NCBI GenBank assembly: GCA_003049465.1
Contig: PYSS01000134.1
Span: 1-64,000, forward strand
Direction: 5' to 3'
Length of the DNA: 64,000 nt
Source of the DNA: Magnaporthiopsis rhizophila
Lineage: Eukaryota > Ascomycota > Sordariomycetes > Magnaporthales > Magnaporthaceae
How positions within the stretch are numbered: the first letter of the stretch is position 1; the number at the start of each line of letters is the position of its first letter. A program made the position numbers and the translations under genes. Shown here piece by piece: positions 42,453-52,643 of this stretch. The notes beneath the pieces were generated by a model, which saw only the letters and a list, made by a program, of their open reading frames with translations, was not told the origin of the DNA and did not search any database.

Positions 42453-45203
42453 CTACGGTTCCTGGTCGCCAATGGCCTCGAGCCGAGAGTTTGCCAGAGC
42501 CAGGTTCGAGCCGTCCTCCTCGTTGGGGTATGCGCGAAGCAGCTCCCTCCTCATGTGCCTGCGCGGTGCCCTGCGCCCCGTAAAGAGCTCGAACTGCGCG
42601 AAGCCCTGCTCCGGCAGCAAGTCCAAGCCGTCCATGGCCACCCAGCCCCTAGGCGCCTCGGCCCGGATCTGCTCCAGCAGCGGTGTCTTGAGCGACTTGT
42701 ATGCCAGCTCCACCACCACGCCGCCCGTCGGGCTGTTCAGCCACCGAGGCGGGATAGTAAAGTTGGGCGCCGGGCTGTCCCCGAGCACGTGCGTGGGGAT
42801 ACCCGAGACAAAGATGGTCGGGTAGCGCAGGTCGTCGGGCCACGGCTCGTCGCACGACTCCATGATGCGGAACTTGGTGTCGGTAGCGTCGGTCCCGCAC
42901 AGGAGAGACAGGCCGCCTCGGGATATCAGCTTGGTGAAGTGCTCGATCAGCTGTTCCGCGTTCTTGCGCGTCCGGTTCAGAATGGCAATGTTCTTGACGC
43001 CGAGCTGCATCATGGCGTAGACGGTCGCCCTGGCCATGCCCCCGGCCCCGATCACAAGCGCACACGTGTGCGGCCGCACTGCGTTTGCCGGCGACAAGCC
43101 GCGCCGGATGCACGCCAGCACGCCGATCCAGTCCGTGTTTTCTCCGTAGAGAGCCTTGACCGGCCCGGGCCGGTTGCGGTGGTTGAACAAGGCGGCATCT
43201 TCCGGCACGCTCCCATCGGCATTCAGGTGACGCACCGGTATAAGCGTGTTTGCGGCACCAATGGCCCGCGCGTGTCGGCTGAGCGAGTGCGTCAGGCTGA
43301 TTATCTCCACCTTGAACGGCAGGCCGACGGAGGCGCCGGCAAAGTAGGGGTCCGTGATCAGGTCCCGCAGCCTGGACGCGGTCTGAGCTGAGAAGGGTCG
43401 GTATTTGTGCGGTATGCCTAGCGCCTCGAGTCCTGCGTTGTGCATGGCCGGAGACATGCTCCAGTCCACATTTGCGCCCAAGACATAGAGCTTCATCTCG
43501 TCGTAGACGTATGACGAGTACAAGGCTTTTGTGGCCTGCAGTGCGGTGAGCGACGGCGTGGCCGCCGACGATGTGGCTTGTGGCTGATCGTCGCGTGGCC
43601 GGAGCGGCCCGCCCGGTAGGACAGAGGTGAGGATTTGGTTGAAACATGCCGAGTGTCGGCCGAGGTGCCCCGTGTTGTATGCTATTAGTGGCAGGACTGG
43701 CTGGCCCAGCGCGGCGGTAGCCGCTCGCAGCGGACCGGTTTCAAAGTTGTCTGTTGCCGTGATGGCCTTGCGTGTGAATCTCACCACGTCGCAGCGAAGC
43801 CGTTGTGCTCGCTGGTAGAAGTCAAGCCAAGAAGGGTCCTTCCAGGACGGAGGACTGTCGCCCTCCCAATGAACATGGCCAATGAGCCTGGAGCGGCCCT
43901 TGAGCCCTACCAGGGTTTGCAGCTGCTGGTCGTCAAGCCGTAGATCGGCCGTCACGTACTCGGCACCGAGCCTAAAACCCATTTCGGCGGCATCAAGATG
44001 GAGCCAGGGGTTTCCTATCTTGTCATTTTCGCCCTCGCCAGGGAGCGGGACGTGGTACAGGATAGGTATTGCTGTGATGCGCCTGAGACTGGCGACGGCC
44101 TGGCTGATCTTGCGCGCGCTTCCAGGAGACAGCCGGGCGGCCGAGACGTCTAGGTTGTCGACCACAACCTCTATAGCGTCGGCTCCCGTTTCGATGAGCT
44201 CCACGTCGAAATCTTCCGGGTCAAGCTGCGACAAGGGGACGGTGACGGCATAGGTGAACATGCGCTGCTCGACTGGGACCTGGGCCAGCGGCAGGGCCGA
44301 CTCAACCAAAGGGACGGATCCCTCAGGCATGACGAGAAACAAGAATTTGATAAAACAGCGTTCCGCCCTCTTCAGCGTCATGTAGGGAGCCGGGGACCTT
44401 GTGCCCGGAGGGCCCCCTGGACTGCTGCCGCCGCAAGTGACGCGGGCCTCTGACAGGTTGAAGAAGTCGAGATTGCTGCACTGCCGAAAGACGGCGCCGC
44501 TGATGTCCAGTAGGTCACGCAGCTTGGAGGGTTCTGACAAGTGGAAGTGGTCCCGCACGGCGACGGCGTCGCGCTGGACGTATACGACAGGGTGGGTGGC
44601 CGCTAGGGCCTGGAAGGCGGCCTGGACCTGCCTTTCCAGCCAGGAGCAGGTGATGACGGCGCCATTGCTGTGCTGGGCTAGTATTCCGGCGAGGACTTCT
44701 GCCTGCCGCCGCTGGTAGTCGATGTTGCCATGCTCTTTTCTGTATGCGATGCTTGATTGGCCGGTGGCCTCTTGGAATGCGCTTTCCGCATCCACCATGA
44801 CCCTCTTGAGGGCGGTGGAAGCAATGATGGCAAGGGTGGACTTGCCGGCGCCGCGGATTCCCAGGAGCACAATCGAGGCATCGGGATGAAAGGTGCGAGC
44901 GCTGGGCGCCGTGGCGTGGTAGGTGAGATGATCTTCGCGTCCGTCGGTGTGGTCGGCGGGGGCTAGACGGGACGTGGGGTGTTAGCCAGGAACGGCGCCG
45001 AAGTGGCAGTGGCCGTGGCAGGCGTGGGCGCCCGCACCGGAACGACTTTCAGCGTTCGCGGGTGACATACCGCGGCTAACGCTCCTCCTCTTGGCCGGGC
45101 TGTCGTCTCCTATCTCCATCGTCCGCGCGCGCGGCTCCCGGTCTAATCCCCTCTCCATTGCGGCAAACTCCCGCTTCATGCCGGAGGCGCCCTCAAGCGC
45201 CAT
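42453..45203 (-). CDS. qa-1S: Quinate repressor (AROM-like, catalytically dead)
   Basis: Two exons (45203-45071 and 44962-42453) give about 880 residues, close to Neurospora qa-1S and Aspergillus QutR. The domains follow the C-terminal three of the AROM protein: a shikimate-kinase-like P-loop (LGIRGAGKST, about 78-87), a type I dehydroquinase-like domain (about 280-480; GADAIEVVVDNL) and a shikimate-dehydrogenase-like domain (about 510-880; MHNAGLEALGIPHKYRPF, VIGAGGMARATVYAMMQLG). In the dehydroquinase part the catalytic Schiff-base lysine is replaced by Arg439 (CDVVRFT), while the catalytic histidine position seems kept (HVHWE, His409). This fits a protein that binds pathway metabolites without turnover and blocks the activator. 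The donor after KRRSVSRG and the start at 45203 are less certain than the rest. Confidence 0.93.
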
Positions 45204-45743
45204 GTCTTGCCTTGCTTTCCCAGATGTCAGCTTACAAACGCATCCATGGCGACGCACAGTAGGTCCTAGTAGACAGATGCGCGGCGAGCGTGCTCCAAGG
45301 TAGTCTCGGCATGGAGGGGGTGAAAAAGTCGTTGGCGCGGGATCGGAGCGGGCGCGGGAAAAGCTGAAGGTTGGCTCAATAATGAAGCTCCAAATGTCGG
45401 CGGCAACTCGTGGAGCGGAGCGGGTCAGGCCCAGATAGTCCGCGGTTTCCGGCAAGGCTAATTGGAGCCCCAGCCTCAATCTGTCTTGTTCTCCTCGCTT
45501 GCCGGCTCGCCTTCCATCCTCTGTGCTTTTCTGGTCGCTTTCCTTTTGTTTACGTTCCTCCACTGTGTACTATGTTACTTTCTACAGGCTTTTTCCCGAT
45601 TTGCCTTTTCGTCGATAAGCGCTGCACTTCGATCTCACCTACATGAAGCTTCCATCGAGGTGCTCTAATTAGCTGGGTGGAGCACCTGGTGGTGCTGTAT
45701 GTACGCCGATTCGCACTAGCTGGGAGAGTGTTTTCCCACAAGC
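45204..45743. promoter_or_regulatory. Divergent qa-1S / qa-1F promoter
   Basis: The divergent 540 bases between repressor and activator genes match the arrangement in Neurospora. A cluster of AGCACC/GGTGCT elements lies near the qa-1F start. No clear GGRTAA-type activator site is seen. Confidence 0.5.
45658..45696. promoter_or_regulatory. Triple inverted AGCACC cluster before qa-1F
   Basis: AGGTGCTC (45658-45665), GAGCACCT (45680-45687) and GGTGCT (45691-45696) form two overlapping inverted pairs, 48-86 bases before the ATG at 45744. The 8-base arms of the first pair are perfect. A protein dimer site or an mRNA hairpin in the leader are both possible. Confidence 0.4.
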
Positions 45744-48071
45744 ATGCGGCTGACGGAAAGCCCCCGCATTCCCAACCCCAGATTCAAGCACAGCCGACGG
45801 CCGAGCCAGCCCAGTCAAATGAGCCAAATCATTCCGTCCGATCAAAACGACAATGAGCGAGGGCGATCCTTTGCCAGCCCCGTGAAGGGCGAGGGCTCCA
45901 AAGATGGTCCCAATAGAATGCTGTCGAAGCGGAAGCAGGCTTCAAGTACTGACGACACCGCTTCCACCATCACGACCGCCCCTGTCGTTGCCTCGGCTCC
46001 CGCGAAGCGCCAAAGAGTTAGCCGTGCCTGCGACCAGTGCCGCGCCGCCCGCGAAAAGTGCGACGGAATCCAGCCTCTCTGCTTCCCTTGCGTCAGCCAG
46101 AACAGGAAATGCACATACCAGACGTCGCCCAAGAAGCGCGGAGTCCAGACCGGCTATATCCGCGCGCTCGAGGTGGCCTTGGGCTGGCTGTTTGACAAGA
46201 ACCCCGGCTGCGAGGATGCCCTGAACAAACTGCTCGCCCATGAGGGCGGCCAGGCCAAGGCGCTCCTTGTTGCTGACGCGCCGGGGCCCGGCAGTCGTCT
46301 TCATCGCCGCTGGCTCAAGAGCTCGGCCTGTCTTGAGCTCGACCGGATCCTTTCGGGCGGCGAGCCTACGCGCCGGGATCCCACGATACTCGGGAGCCGC
46401 GACGACGACGCGTCCGGCAGCGACAATGAGGCCGATACCGAAGCACGCCGGAGCGATTCGGGCAAGGCGACGACTCCAGCAGCGCGCCCAACGCCCTCGT
46501 CACAGGGAGGAGACTCTCCCGTCCCGCGCTTGTACCCGCCGCCCAATCATACCCGGTTCCGGCTGCCCCCGAACCACTGGCGCCTGCTGGACATGTACTT
46601 TTCGTACACACACTGCTGGTTTCCAATCGTGGAGAAGCAGGACATCCTCAAGACGACATACGGCTACCCCGAGGCTGGCCTCGACCTTTCACCGACCCAC
46701 CCGAGCGCGCCGACGCATGCTGAGCTGTGGGCTATCCTGGCTTTTGCCGCGTGCCAAGCCTCGGCGACGGCCGAACCCGCCGTGAACCCGGCCGAGGCGT
46801 ACCGCACGGCACGCCAGCTGATGCGGGTCGACAACGGCCCGTTTGAAATCTCTCACATCAACGCCCTTCTTCTCTTGTCGCTGGTCAACCTGGGGAGCGA
46901 CAACGTCGTGACGGCATGGATGCTTGCCGGCAATGCTGTTCGTATTGCCCTCAGCCTCGGCCTTGGCCAGATAGAAACACATGCTGCTTTGTCCGAGAAA
47001 CACCGCCGGGCGTTCATGGGGTGCTTCATACTTGATACTCTACTCTCTGCGAGGACGGGATGGCCGCAGCACTTGAGGAGCGACATTCTGGTAGGGCTCT
47101 CGCCTCCGATGGACGATATAGATGAGTGGCAGCCATGGCAGCCGTGCCAAGGTATCGGGCCCGGCGCGGAACTGCAGACCCGCGGGATCCCTCTCCCGGC
47201 ACAAGCACTCAGCTCCTTCCGCCTGTTGTGTGATCTGTGCCGAGCCTTGTCCACGTCCGAACTACCGAACACGGCTGCTCCGACCCAGATCGCGATCGAT
47301 TCGGCATACCAACACCGAAGCTTCGTGCTGGCTGGGACGCAGCCTCCAAGTCAGATTCCTTCGCCATATCTGCTTCGACTCCTGTTCCTGGTGGTCCAAG
47401 CCAAACGCCATGGCGTTTCTCTGATGGCACAAACGCCTCCGTCGGCCCTTCGAGAGGCCATGTCACACGTCGAAACGTATGCGACGCAGCACGGAATGGC
47501 CACGGCCACTCCGCTCTTCACCACTTGTCTGATAGTCATGCGCAGATGCTGCATAGGGTCGTTGGCTTCATCCCTGACGGGACAGGATGTCAGCCGTCTG
47601 GCGTCGCTGGAGAACGCATTATTGAACACGTGGCGCCGAGGCAACCCACCACCAACCCCCGCACAGTCCACTATCGCTATTCTCCCCGAGAGAAGCGCGG
47701 GTCCGAACAAGAACCGACAGGGTATTCCGTCCCGCGGGCCCCCACACACGTCCAAGGTGGACGGCCCCATGCAGGAGCCTCCGTACTACGCCCCTGTCTA
47801 TCAACACATATTTTCCCACCAGGACGGGCCGGTACAGCCCGTCGGCATATTCGGTGTCGGCCCTGTACCCCCACTGATGCCGCCAATAGTGTCTCTACCC
47901 CACGGCGGTGCCATACCAGCCTATAACTATGATACTCTCCTGGATGATCTGGCGTCGTCCATCGACTGTACGGACCGTGTTGACGCCGACTCTCAGTTCA
48001 TGGCCAATCTCGGTTTCGCTCCCGGGGCAGATCTCACCGACCTGCTGCGGGGAGAGTTTGGGGGTGCTTGA
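45744..48071 (+). CDS. qa-1F: Quinate pathway activator (Zn2Cys6 transcription factor)
   Basis: A single exon gives 775 residues; the ATG codon at 45819 (MSQIIPSDQ) is an alternative start. The zinc cluster RACDQCRAAREKC with cysteines 96, 99, 106, 113, 116 and 123 (C-x2-C-x6-C-x6-C-x2-C-x6-C) is followed by SPKKRGVQTGYIRALEVAL, the linker that marks Qa-1F/QutA. A middle fungal-specific regulatory domain begins near PPNHWRLLDMYFSYTHCWFP. The acidic C-terminus with YDTLLDDLASSIDCTD could be the activation domain. Qa-1F turns on all qa genes when the repressor is relieved by quinate. Full length and intact motifs indicate a functional gene. It is transcribed away from qa-1S. Confidence 0.94.
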   Translation: MRLTESPRIPNPRFKHSRRPSQPSQMSQIIPSDQNDNERGRSFASPVKGEGSKDGPNRMLSKRKQASSTDDTASTITTAPVVASAPAKRQRVSRACDQCRAAREKCDGIQPLCFPCVSQNRKCTYQTSPKKRGVQTGYIRALEVALGWLFDKNPGCEDALNKLLAHEGGQAKALLVADAPGPGSRLHRRWLKSSACLELDRILSGGEPTRRDPTILGSRDDDASGSDNEADTEARRSDSGKATTPAARPTPSSQGGDSPVPRLYPPPNHTRFRLPPNHWRLLDMYFSYTHCWFPIVEKQDILKTTYGYPEAGLDLSPTHPSAPTHAELWAILAFAACQASATAEPAVNPAEAYRTARQLMRVDNGPFEISHINALLLLSLVNLGSDNVVTAWMLAGNAVRIALSLGLGQIETHAALSEKHRRAFMGCFILDTLLSARTGWPQHLRSDILVGLSPPMDDIDEWQPWQPCQGIGPGAELQTRGIPLPAQALSSFRLLCDLCRALSTSELPNTAAPTQIAIDSAYQHRSFVLAGTQPPSQIPSPYLLRLLFLVVQAKRHGVSLMAQTPPSALREAMSHVETYATQHGMATATPLFTTCLIVMRRCCIGSLASSLTGQDVSRLASLENALLNTWRRGNPPPTPAQSTIAILPERSAGPNKNRQGIPSRGPPHTSKVDGPMQEPPYYAPVYQHIFSHQDGPVQPVGIFGVGPVPPLMPPIVSLPHGGAIPAYNYDTLLDDLASSIDCTDRVDADSQFMANLGFAPGADLTDLLRGEFGGA

Positions 48072-50583
48072 CGAATCCGCGATCGACGTGGTTGTATATA
48101 GAGAGACCAGGGAAGGGATCGCTAATGAAGCACGCCAAGATCGTTGGCCAGCGCATAAATTACAAATTCCAGGATGATTCAACCAGAAATTCTTGACTCG
48201 ATGGTAACTCCGGTACCTACCTCTGATCATGCCTGGATGACGAAAACGTCTCTGCTTTGTTGACTGTTTATATTCGCATGTGTCAGATGCCCTGGTGGAC
48301 CAGCCAAGGCATGCACCAGGACTGAGGGCTAACTTTGTCACTTCGTCATATCGTTGTATCCCTCTACTTACGGCATCGATTTGCTACAGTCAGGTCCTAG
48401 GCCCGGTGTAGTTGAGGCTCTCTACGCACTTCCAGACTTCGCGGACAACCCTCTATTGGGACTATCACCCGGTTTCCGTAGGGGAGGGATCAGCGGGTCG
48501 GCTTGCAAGGTAACGACGGCTTCCCAGGTCTGGAATAGGCGCGATCTCGAAGCCCTGCGGCGGATTGGCTGTCATAACGAGGCCACTAGGTTCCTGGAGG
48601 ATGGCGATGACTGCGGCCACGTCCCACTCCCATCCCTCTGGTCCTTGCCCCACTCGCGCGATAGTACGCGGCCCTTTGGCGCCTGAGGCGGCTTAGGTGG
48701 AGATCCGCGGGCTCCGGGACCGGGGCGGGCGCTGCGTCTCGTCGAACCACGTACCCTTTGTAGCGAAGGAACGGCCCCGACGCGGGGGATCCGCGGTAGA
48801 CCCCGGCGCGCGTTAGAGACCCGAAGTCGACGAGTGCTCGGCGTCCCTGCGACGCGACGCGCCTGTATATAGGTATATAGAGCCGTAGGGTCTCCTACTC
48901 TCACCCTCTCCTACTAGCTCCCTGGGGAAAGATCAAGCAAATAGGTCTAATACACGAGCCTCCACTTTGCAATACCCCTTCCCTCGACAAGCCGAGAAGA
49001 GCTGGCCGATGATGAAGCCGACGGATACGCGGAACGTGGGGAACGGGTGCGTATAGTATAATCTCGCGGTCCCGACCGGCGGGTCTACGCGTCTGGTGGG
49101 CGCGTCGTCCCTGCGGAGTACGTTCTCCTCGCCGATGAATCTGTGTGGGTTTCGGCTGCTGTCCGGTGCTGCTCCTTCCCGGGAAACCTACTCCACGCTC
49201 CCCCGGGTTTTTGCTTTCTAAGGGGACGAAGAAAGGAGGAGGACGAGGGCGAGGGGACATGGCGGTGGGGCGGGCTCCCTAACGTACTTGTGGTTGGGGT
49301 ATCTCGCCTTGATGGCTGTATGGGTGGATGCCTCGGCTTCGGTCGTGCTCCCCTTCGGCGTCGGACCACGCTCGCCGCGGCCCTTAGTGACGATCGGACG
49401 CCCGCTGACCCCTATCCGTCGTGGTGGCGATGTCCGAAGCGAGGGTCTTTCTTGACCTGCTCCTCGCTGGCGGGCCCTTCGTCTGAGCACCACTTCTCGA
49501 CGCCAGCTAGCGGTATCTTGCCGGGCGTCCCTGGCTACCTGTACGGTAAAGTTGTAGATATCACCGAGGTCTTATTGTGTGCCCCGGGCCGCCACCTTGT
49601 CTGTTTGCGTCCATGTAAGGTGTGATATTGTGATGTTTTCGTGTCCCCATCAGGAAAGTCGATCCCTCGATAGATGTCTTGACCGCTGGTATCCCCGACA
49701 GTGTTGGGGCAAATGCCGCTTCTTGAGTTCGGGTCGGGATGATATGGCGGGATGAAGGGTGAGCCGTCGCGGCTGATGCACTTTCAGCCCCAAGTCATCC
49801 ACTGAACTAAGCCGAGACAAGGGTCATCGGGGAAAAGACAAAATTCCGCATCTCGGGGAACAGACCGCAGAAAGCCGAGCGGGCGGCCTAGACTGGTGGT
49901 TGAGCGTTTAGCCGGTCGATCGTTTGCCGAATGTGGGGGGTCCCATCCAGGCCTGGTGCTGAAAGGGTCTGATTCGCCGAGGCGAGAAGGGAGGAGATAG
50001 AGGTTTACTGGAGAGAGGGAGAGAGGCGTCGTGAGGGGTTGGAGGAGATGGTGATTACTACGACAACTGTGTAGTACAGACCAAGCATTTGTAAGTAAAA
50101 GATAATAGCCGACGGGAAAGGCGCAGTATGTTATAAGTGGACACCTGGATGGGTCTGGCGCGATGTCCGTGGAGATGCCCATGGGGTGCCCGAGCAGATC
50201 CAAGGATGACCCGTTAAAGAGCAGAGAAACAAAAAAGCAGCCGCGTGCTTATAATGGCATGATCGAACAGTGGGATATAACTGCGGCCGGGGCAGTAACG
50301 GCTGCACTCGCGAGGGCAGGCCAAATATACTGTACCATGACAAACCTGCGACCATCAGGTAACTCCCACCAACACCTAGATAATACCCAAATATGCTATA
50401 TACCCGGCGTTATAAAAGCGTAGGATATTGAGACCCCACCTTCTTTGCTATGTAGAGCAATTTTCTCGGGAGTGGTGCAAAGGTGGATTCTCGTGCTGCT
50501 TGTCAAAAAATTTTAACTGTGCCGCAAACAAAGGTATCAGAAAACGTCAAAGTGAAGGAGAGACAAAAAAAAAAAAAGCACAA
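48072..50583. other. 2.5 kb gap with unidentified degenerate sequence
   Basis: Between qa-1F and qa-2 lies GC-rich DNA (about 48400-49700) full of broken frames. On the minus strand a stretch of about 75 codons reads smoothly without stops (RALVDFGSLTRAGVYRGSP, GPFLRYKGYVVRRDAAP, 48830-48650), then breaks. No reverse transcriptase, integrase or transposase motif, and no terminal repeat, is recognised. Sequence after about 50000 looks like the qa-2 promoter, with a TATA box. Confidence 0.4.
50411..50418 (+). promoter_or_regulatory. TATA box of qa-2
   Basis: TATAAAAG lies 166 bases before the qa-2 start codon, the only strong TATA element in this spacer. Its distance fits a leader of about 100-130 bases. 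Confidence 0.5.
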
Positions 50584-51042
50584 ATGTCCAAGAAAATCCT
50601 CCTCATCAACGGCCCCAACCTCAACCTCCTGGGGACCCGGGAGCCGCAGCTCTACGGCACCACGACCCTGGACGACGTAGTGACCATCGCCAGGGAAAAA
50701 GCGCAGTCCCTCGGCGCCTCGCTCGAGGCCTTCCAGTCCAACCATGAGGGCGCCATAGTCGACCGGATCCAAGAGGCACGCGCGCAGGGCGGCGTGACGG
50801 CCATCGTGATCAACCCGGCCGCCTACACGCACACGAGCGTGGCCATCCGGGACGCCCTCCTCGGCGTCGCCATCCCGTTTGTCGAGGTGCACATCTCCAA
50901 CGTGCACGCCCGCGAGCCGTTCCGCAGGCACAGCCATCTGAGCGACATGGCCGAGGCGGTCATCTGCGGCCTGGGCGTTTATGGGTACGAGGCGGCTGTT
51001 GAGTTTGTGGTGAGGCACATGAAGGAGAAGGCGTCGGGTTGA
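50584..51042 (+). CDS. qa-2: Catabolic 3-dehydroquinase (type II)
   Basis: A single exon gives 152 residues from ATG 50584, the ATG that gives the family's MSKKILLINGPNLNLLGTREP start. Type II dehydroquinase residues are present: the active-site loop after NLNLLGTREP with Tyr in QLYG, NHEGAIVDRIQEA, VINPAAYTHTSVAIRDAL, and VEVHISNVHAREPFRRHS with the catalytic His. The enzyme is a dodecamer that removes water from 3-dehydroquinate to give 3-dehydroshikimate, as in Neurospora qa-2 and Aspergillus qutE. Length matches the family, and no damage is seen. Confidence 0.96.
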   Translation: MSKKILLINGPNLNLLGTREPQLYGTTTLDDVVTIAREKAQSLGASLEAFQSNHEGAIVDRIQEARAQGGVTAIVINPAAYTHTSVAIRDALLGVAIPFVEVHISNVHAREPFRRHSHLSDMAEAVICGLGVYGYEAAVEFVVRHMKEKASG

Positions 51043-51189
51043 AGCGGTTATGGGATGATCGGAGTTTTTTTTTATTATTGTGTGGCAAGGGGAGACATTT
51101 TGATAACGCTTATGGCTGGACTTGGGCGTACAAGAATGGTATAGAGGGAATGAACATACAAGTCGTGGCCGGCCATAGTGTTGGGCTTG

Positions 51190-51630
51190 CAGCGGCAAAA
51201 ACGTCGCCATCGACCTGATGATCGCCAGTTGCAACAAGCTTCCCTTGGCTGTCTACTGCTGCTATGCACATCTCGGCGCAGAGCGGCTCGTGACACTCCG
51301 GGGTTGCCTGTCGTTCATGCGCCGGCTGACCAGCTCCAGACTGGCCCAGCCCCTGGAAAATAGCAGCGGCCATGTCCCGAACGGGGAGGTATGCGCCCGC
51401 CCCGGTCCTCCTCGTGGTAGGATAGCCTGCAATCTAGCGACCGGCTCATTCGTGCGGCTGCCCAGGCACGTGGAACTAGTGGCCCTCGACCAGCGGGTCG
51501 TCGTAGTCCGCCGAAGAGATCCTAGAGCCAGAGCTCGATGCCGCTGTATCCGCGTTTGCCGCCGCTCCAGTGTGTTGCCAGCGAAGCAGCGGCCCATGAA
51601 CATGGGGCTTACTGCTAGCTGGCAGTGCAT
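51190..51630 (-). pseudogene. qa-4: Relic of 3-dehydroshikimate dehydratase (qa-4), middle deleted
   Basis: On the minus strand an ATG at 51630 opens QLAVSPMFMGRCFAGNT (51621-51571), then in another frame KRGYSGIELW (51557-51528). These match the first ~35 residues of the sugar-phosphate-isomerase-like dehydratase. Only about 20 bases later begin pieces of the C-terminal part: DYDDPLVEGH (51508-51479), GAYLPVRDMAAAIFQGLG (51397-51344) and, after a frame change, GWASLELVSRRMNDR (51351-51307). Order and strand are consistent, but roughly 200 codons of the middle are missing and several stops and frameshifts intervene. The working enzyme turns dehydroshikimate into protocatechuate; this copy cannot. 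The match is by eye against remembered family features. Confidence 0.75.
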
Positions 51631-52315
51631 GGTATTGGTAGCACGGGGACCGTGGCGGGAGGTATGAGTGGTCGCTTTCGGGCCTCGAGCAGAGTGTCTC
51701 GGATACAAGTAGCCAGGGGACTGCTAGACCGGAGCGAGTGCAAGTAACCGAATATGTCGATAACGGGCAAAGGTATTTGAAGATTAGGCTTCTAGCTATC
51801 TACCTATCTACCCAGGCGTTTTGCGTCCATGCGACAGACTTTTGGACCCCCGAGTCCGACGTCACGGAGCTATCTCCGTAGCTACAGCAGTGCCCTCCCA
51901 TATTCAGTAACCTTAACCACCACACCCCAACGACAATGTTGGCCGCTGGCCGATCGAGAACCGAAGATAAGCGGTGCCCACACGTATATCTCGGGTGTTT
52001 GATAGACCAGCAGAGCGGTATCCCTCCGCACACACAAGATAGGTACAAAATATTTACGGGGTGACACGCGCAGACAGCTACGCATCTCACTGATGTCATC
52101 TGCCGCGGCCGTGACTGCTCTTGGACCTCGAGGTGGAGCAGATAAGAGGGACGAGGACGGAAAGTGGTGCTGGCTAAGTCTTCTTCCGCCCCGCAAGGCT
52201 TGGCGTCATGTGGGGAGTGGGGTAACGATGGGGGTCCCTGGGCATCAACGACCGTTTTGCGACCCCAGACCAGCAACCCCCTGAGATGGAAAGGCAGATT
52301 GGGGAAGCCAGATGG

Positions 52316-52333
52316 GGAAAATACTTATTTTCC
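52316..52333. promoter_or_regulatory. 18-bp palindrome upstream of qa-3
   Basis: GGAAAATACTTATTTTCC: two perfect 8-base arms around CT, 311 bases before the qa-3 ATG. It has GG...CC ends and an A/T centre like the Qa-1F site GGRTAARYRYTTATCC, but differs in the inner bases and is two bases longer. It is a candidate activator site. Confidence 0.5.
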
Positions 52334-52643
52334 GTCCCATGGCCTCGAGCCGCACCAAACAGAGGGGAACGTCCCGGTCCCGAGTGGGCGGGTCTTGGGA
52401 TGAGGCGGACCAGGCGTCGGATCCGGTCCGCACAAGCCATTAATTCGCCTGGGTTTTCCCGTCCGTCCTTCTCGTGTTTGGCTGCCCGTTAAAGGTGCCC
52501 TGCCAGACTCCGCCTCGGACTAAGACTAAAAGCAAAGACGCTGCCACCCGTCTCGAGCAGACAGACAGACCTCTTTCCGTTCGAACCACACTAGTCCCAA
52601 CCCCCCTAGTCCAGATACAGTCCTCTCCCACTGCTGCTGAACC

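Larger units (their letters stand above)
51043..52643. other. Spacer between qa-2 and qa-3 with a qa-4 relic
   Basis: This 1.6 kb contains the minus-strand qa-4 relic (about 51190-51630) and, nearer to qa-3, the likely promoter of that gene with an 18-base palindrome. The remaining 51700-52280 shows no gene. Confidence 0.55.

Noticed and set aside
42555..43647. Long frames on both strands within qa-1S
   Set aside because: They are other frames of the repressor, which reads cleanly through all three AROM-like domains.
48350..50200. Intact retrotransposon or DNA transposon
   Set aside because: No reverse transcriptase, integrase, transposase motif or terminal repeats could be seen, so it is listed only as unidentified degenerate sequence.
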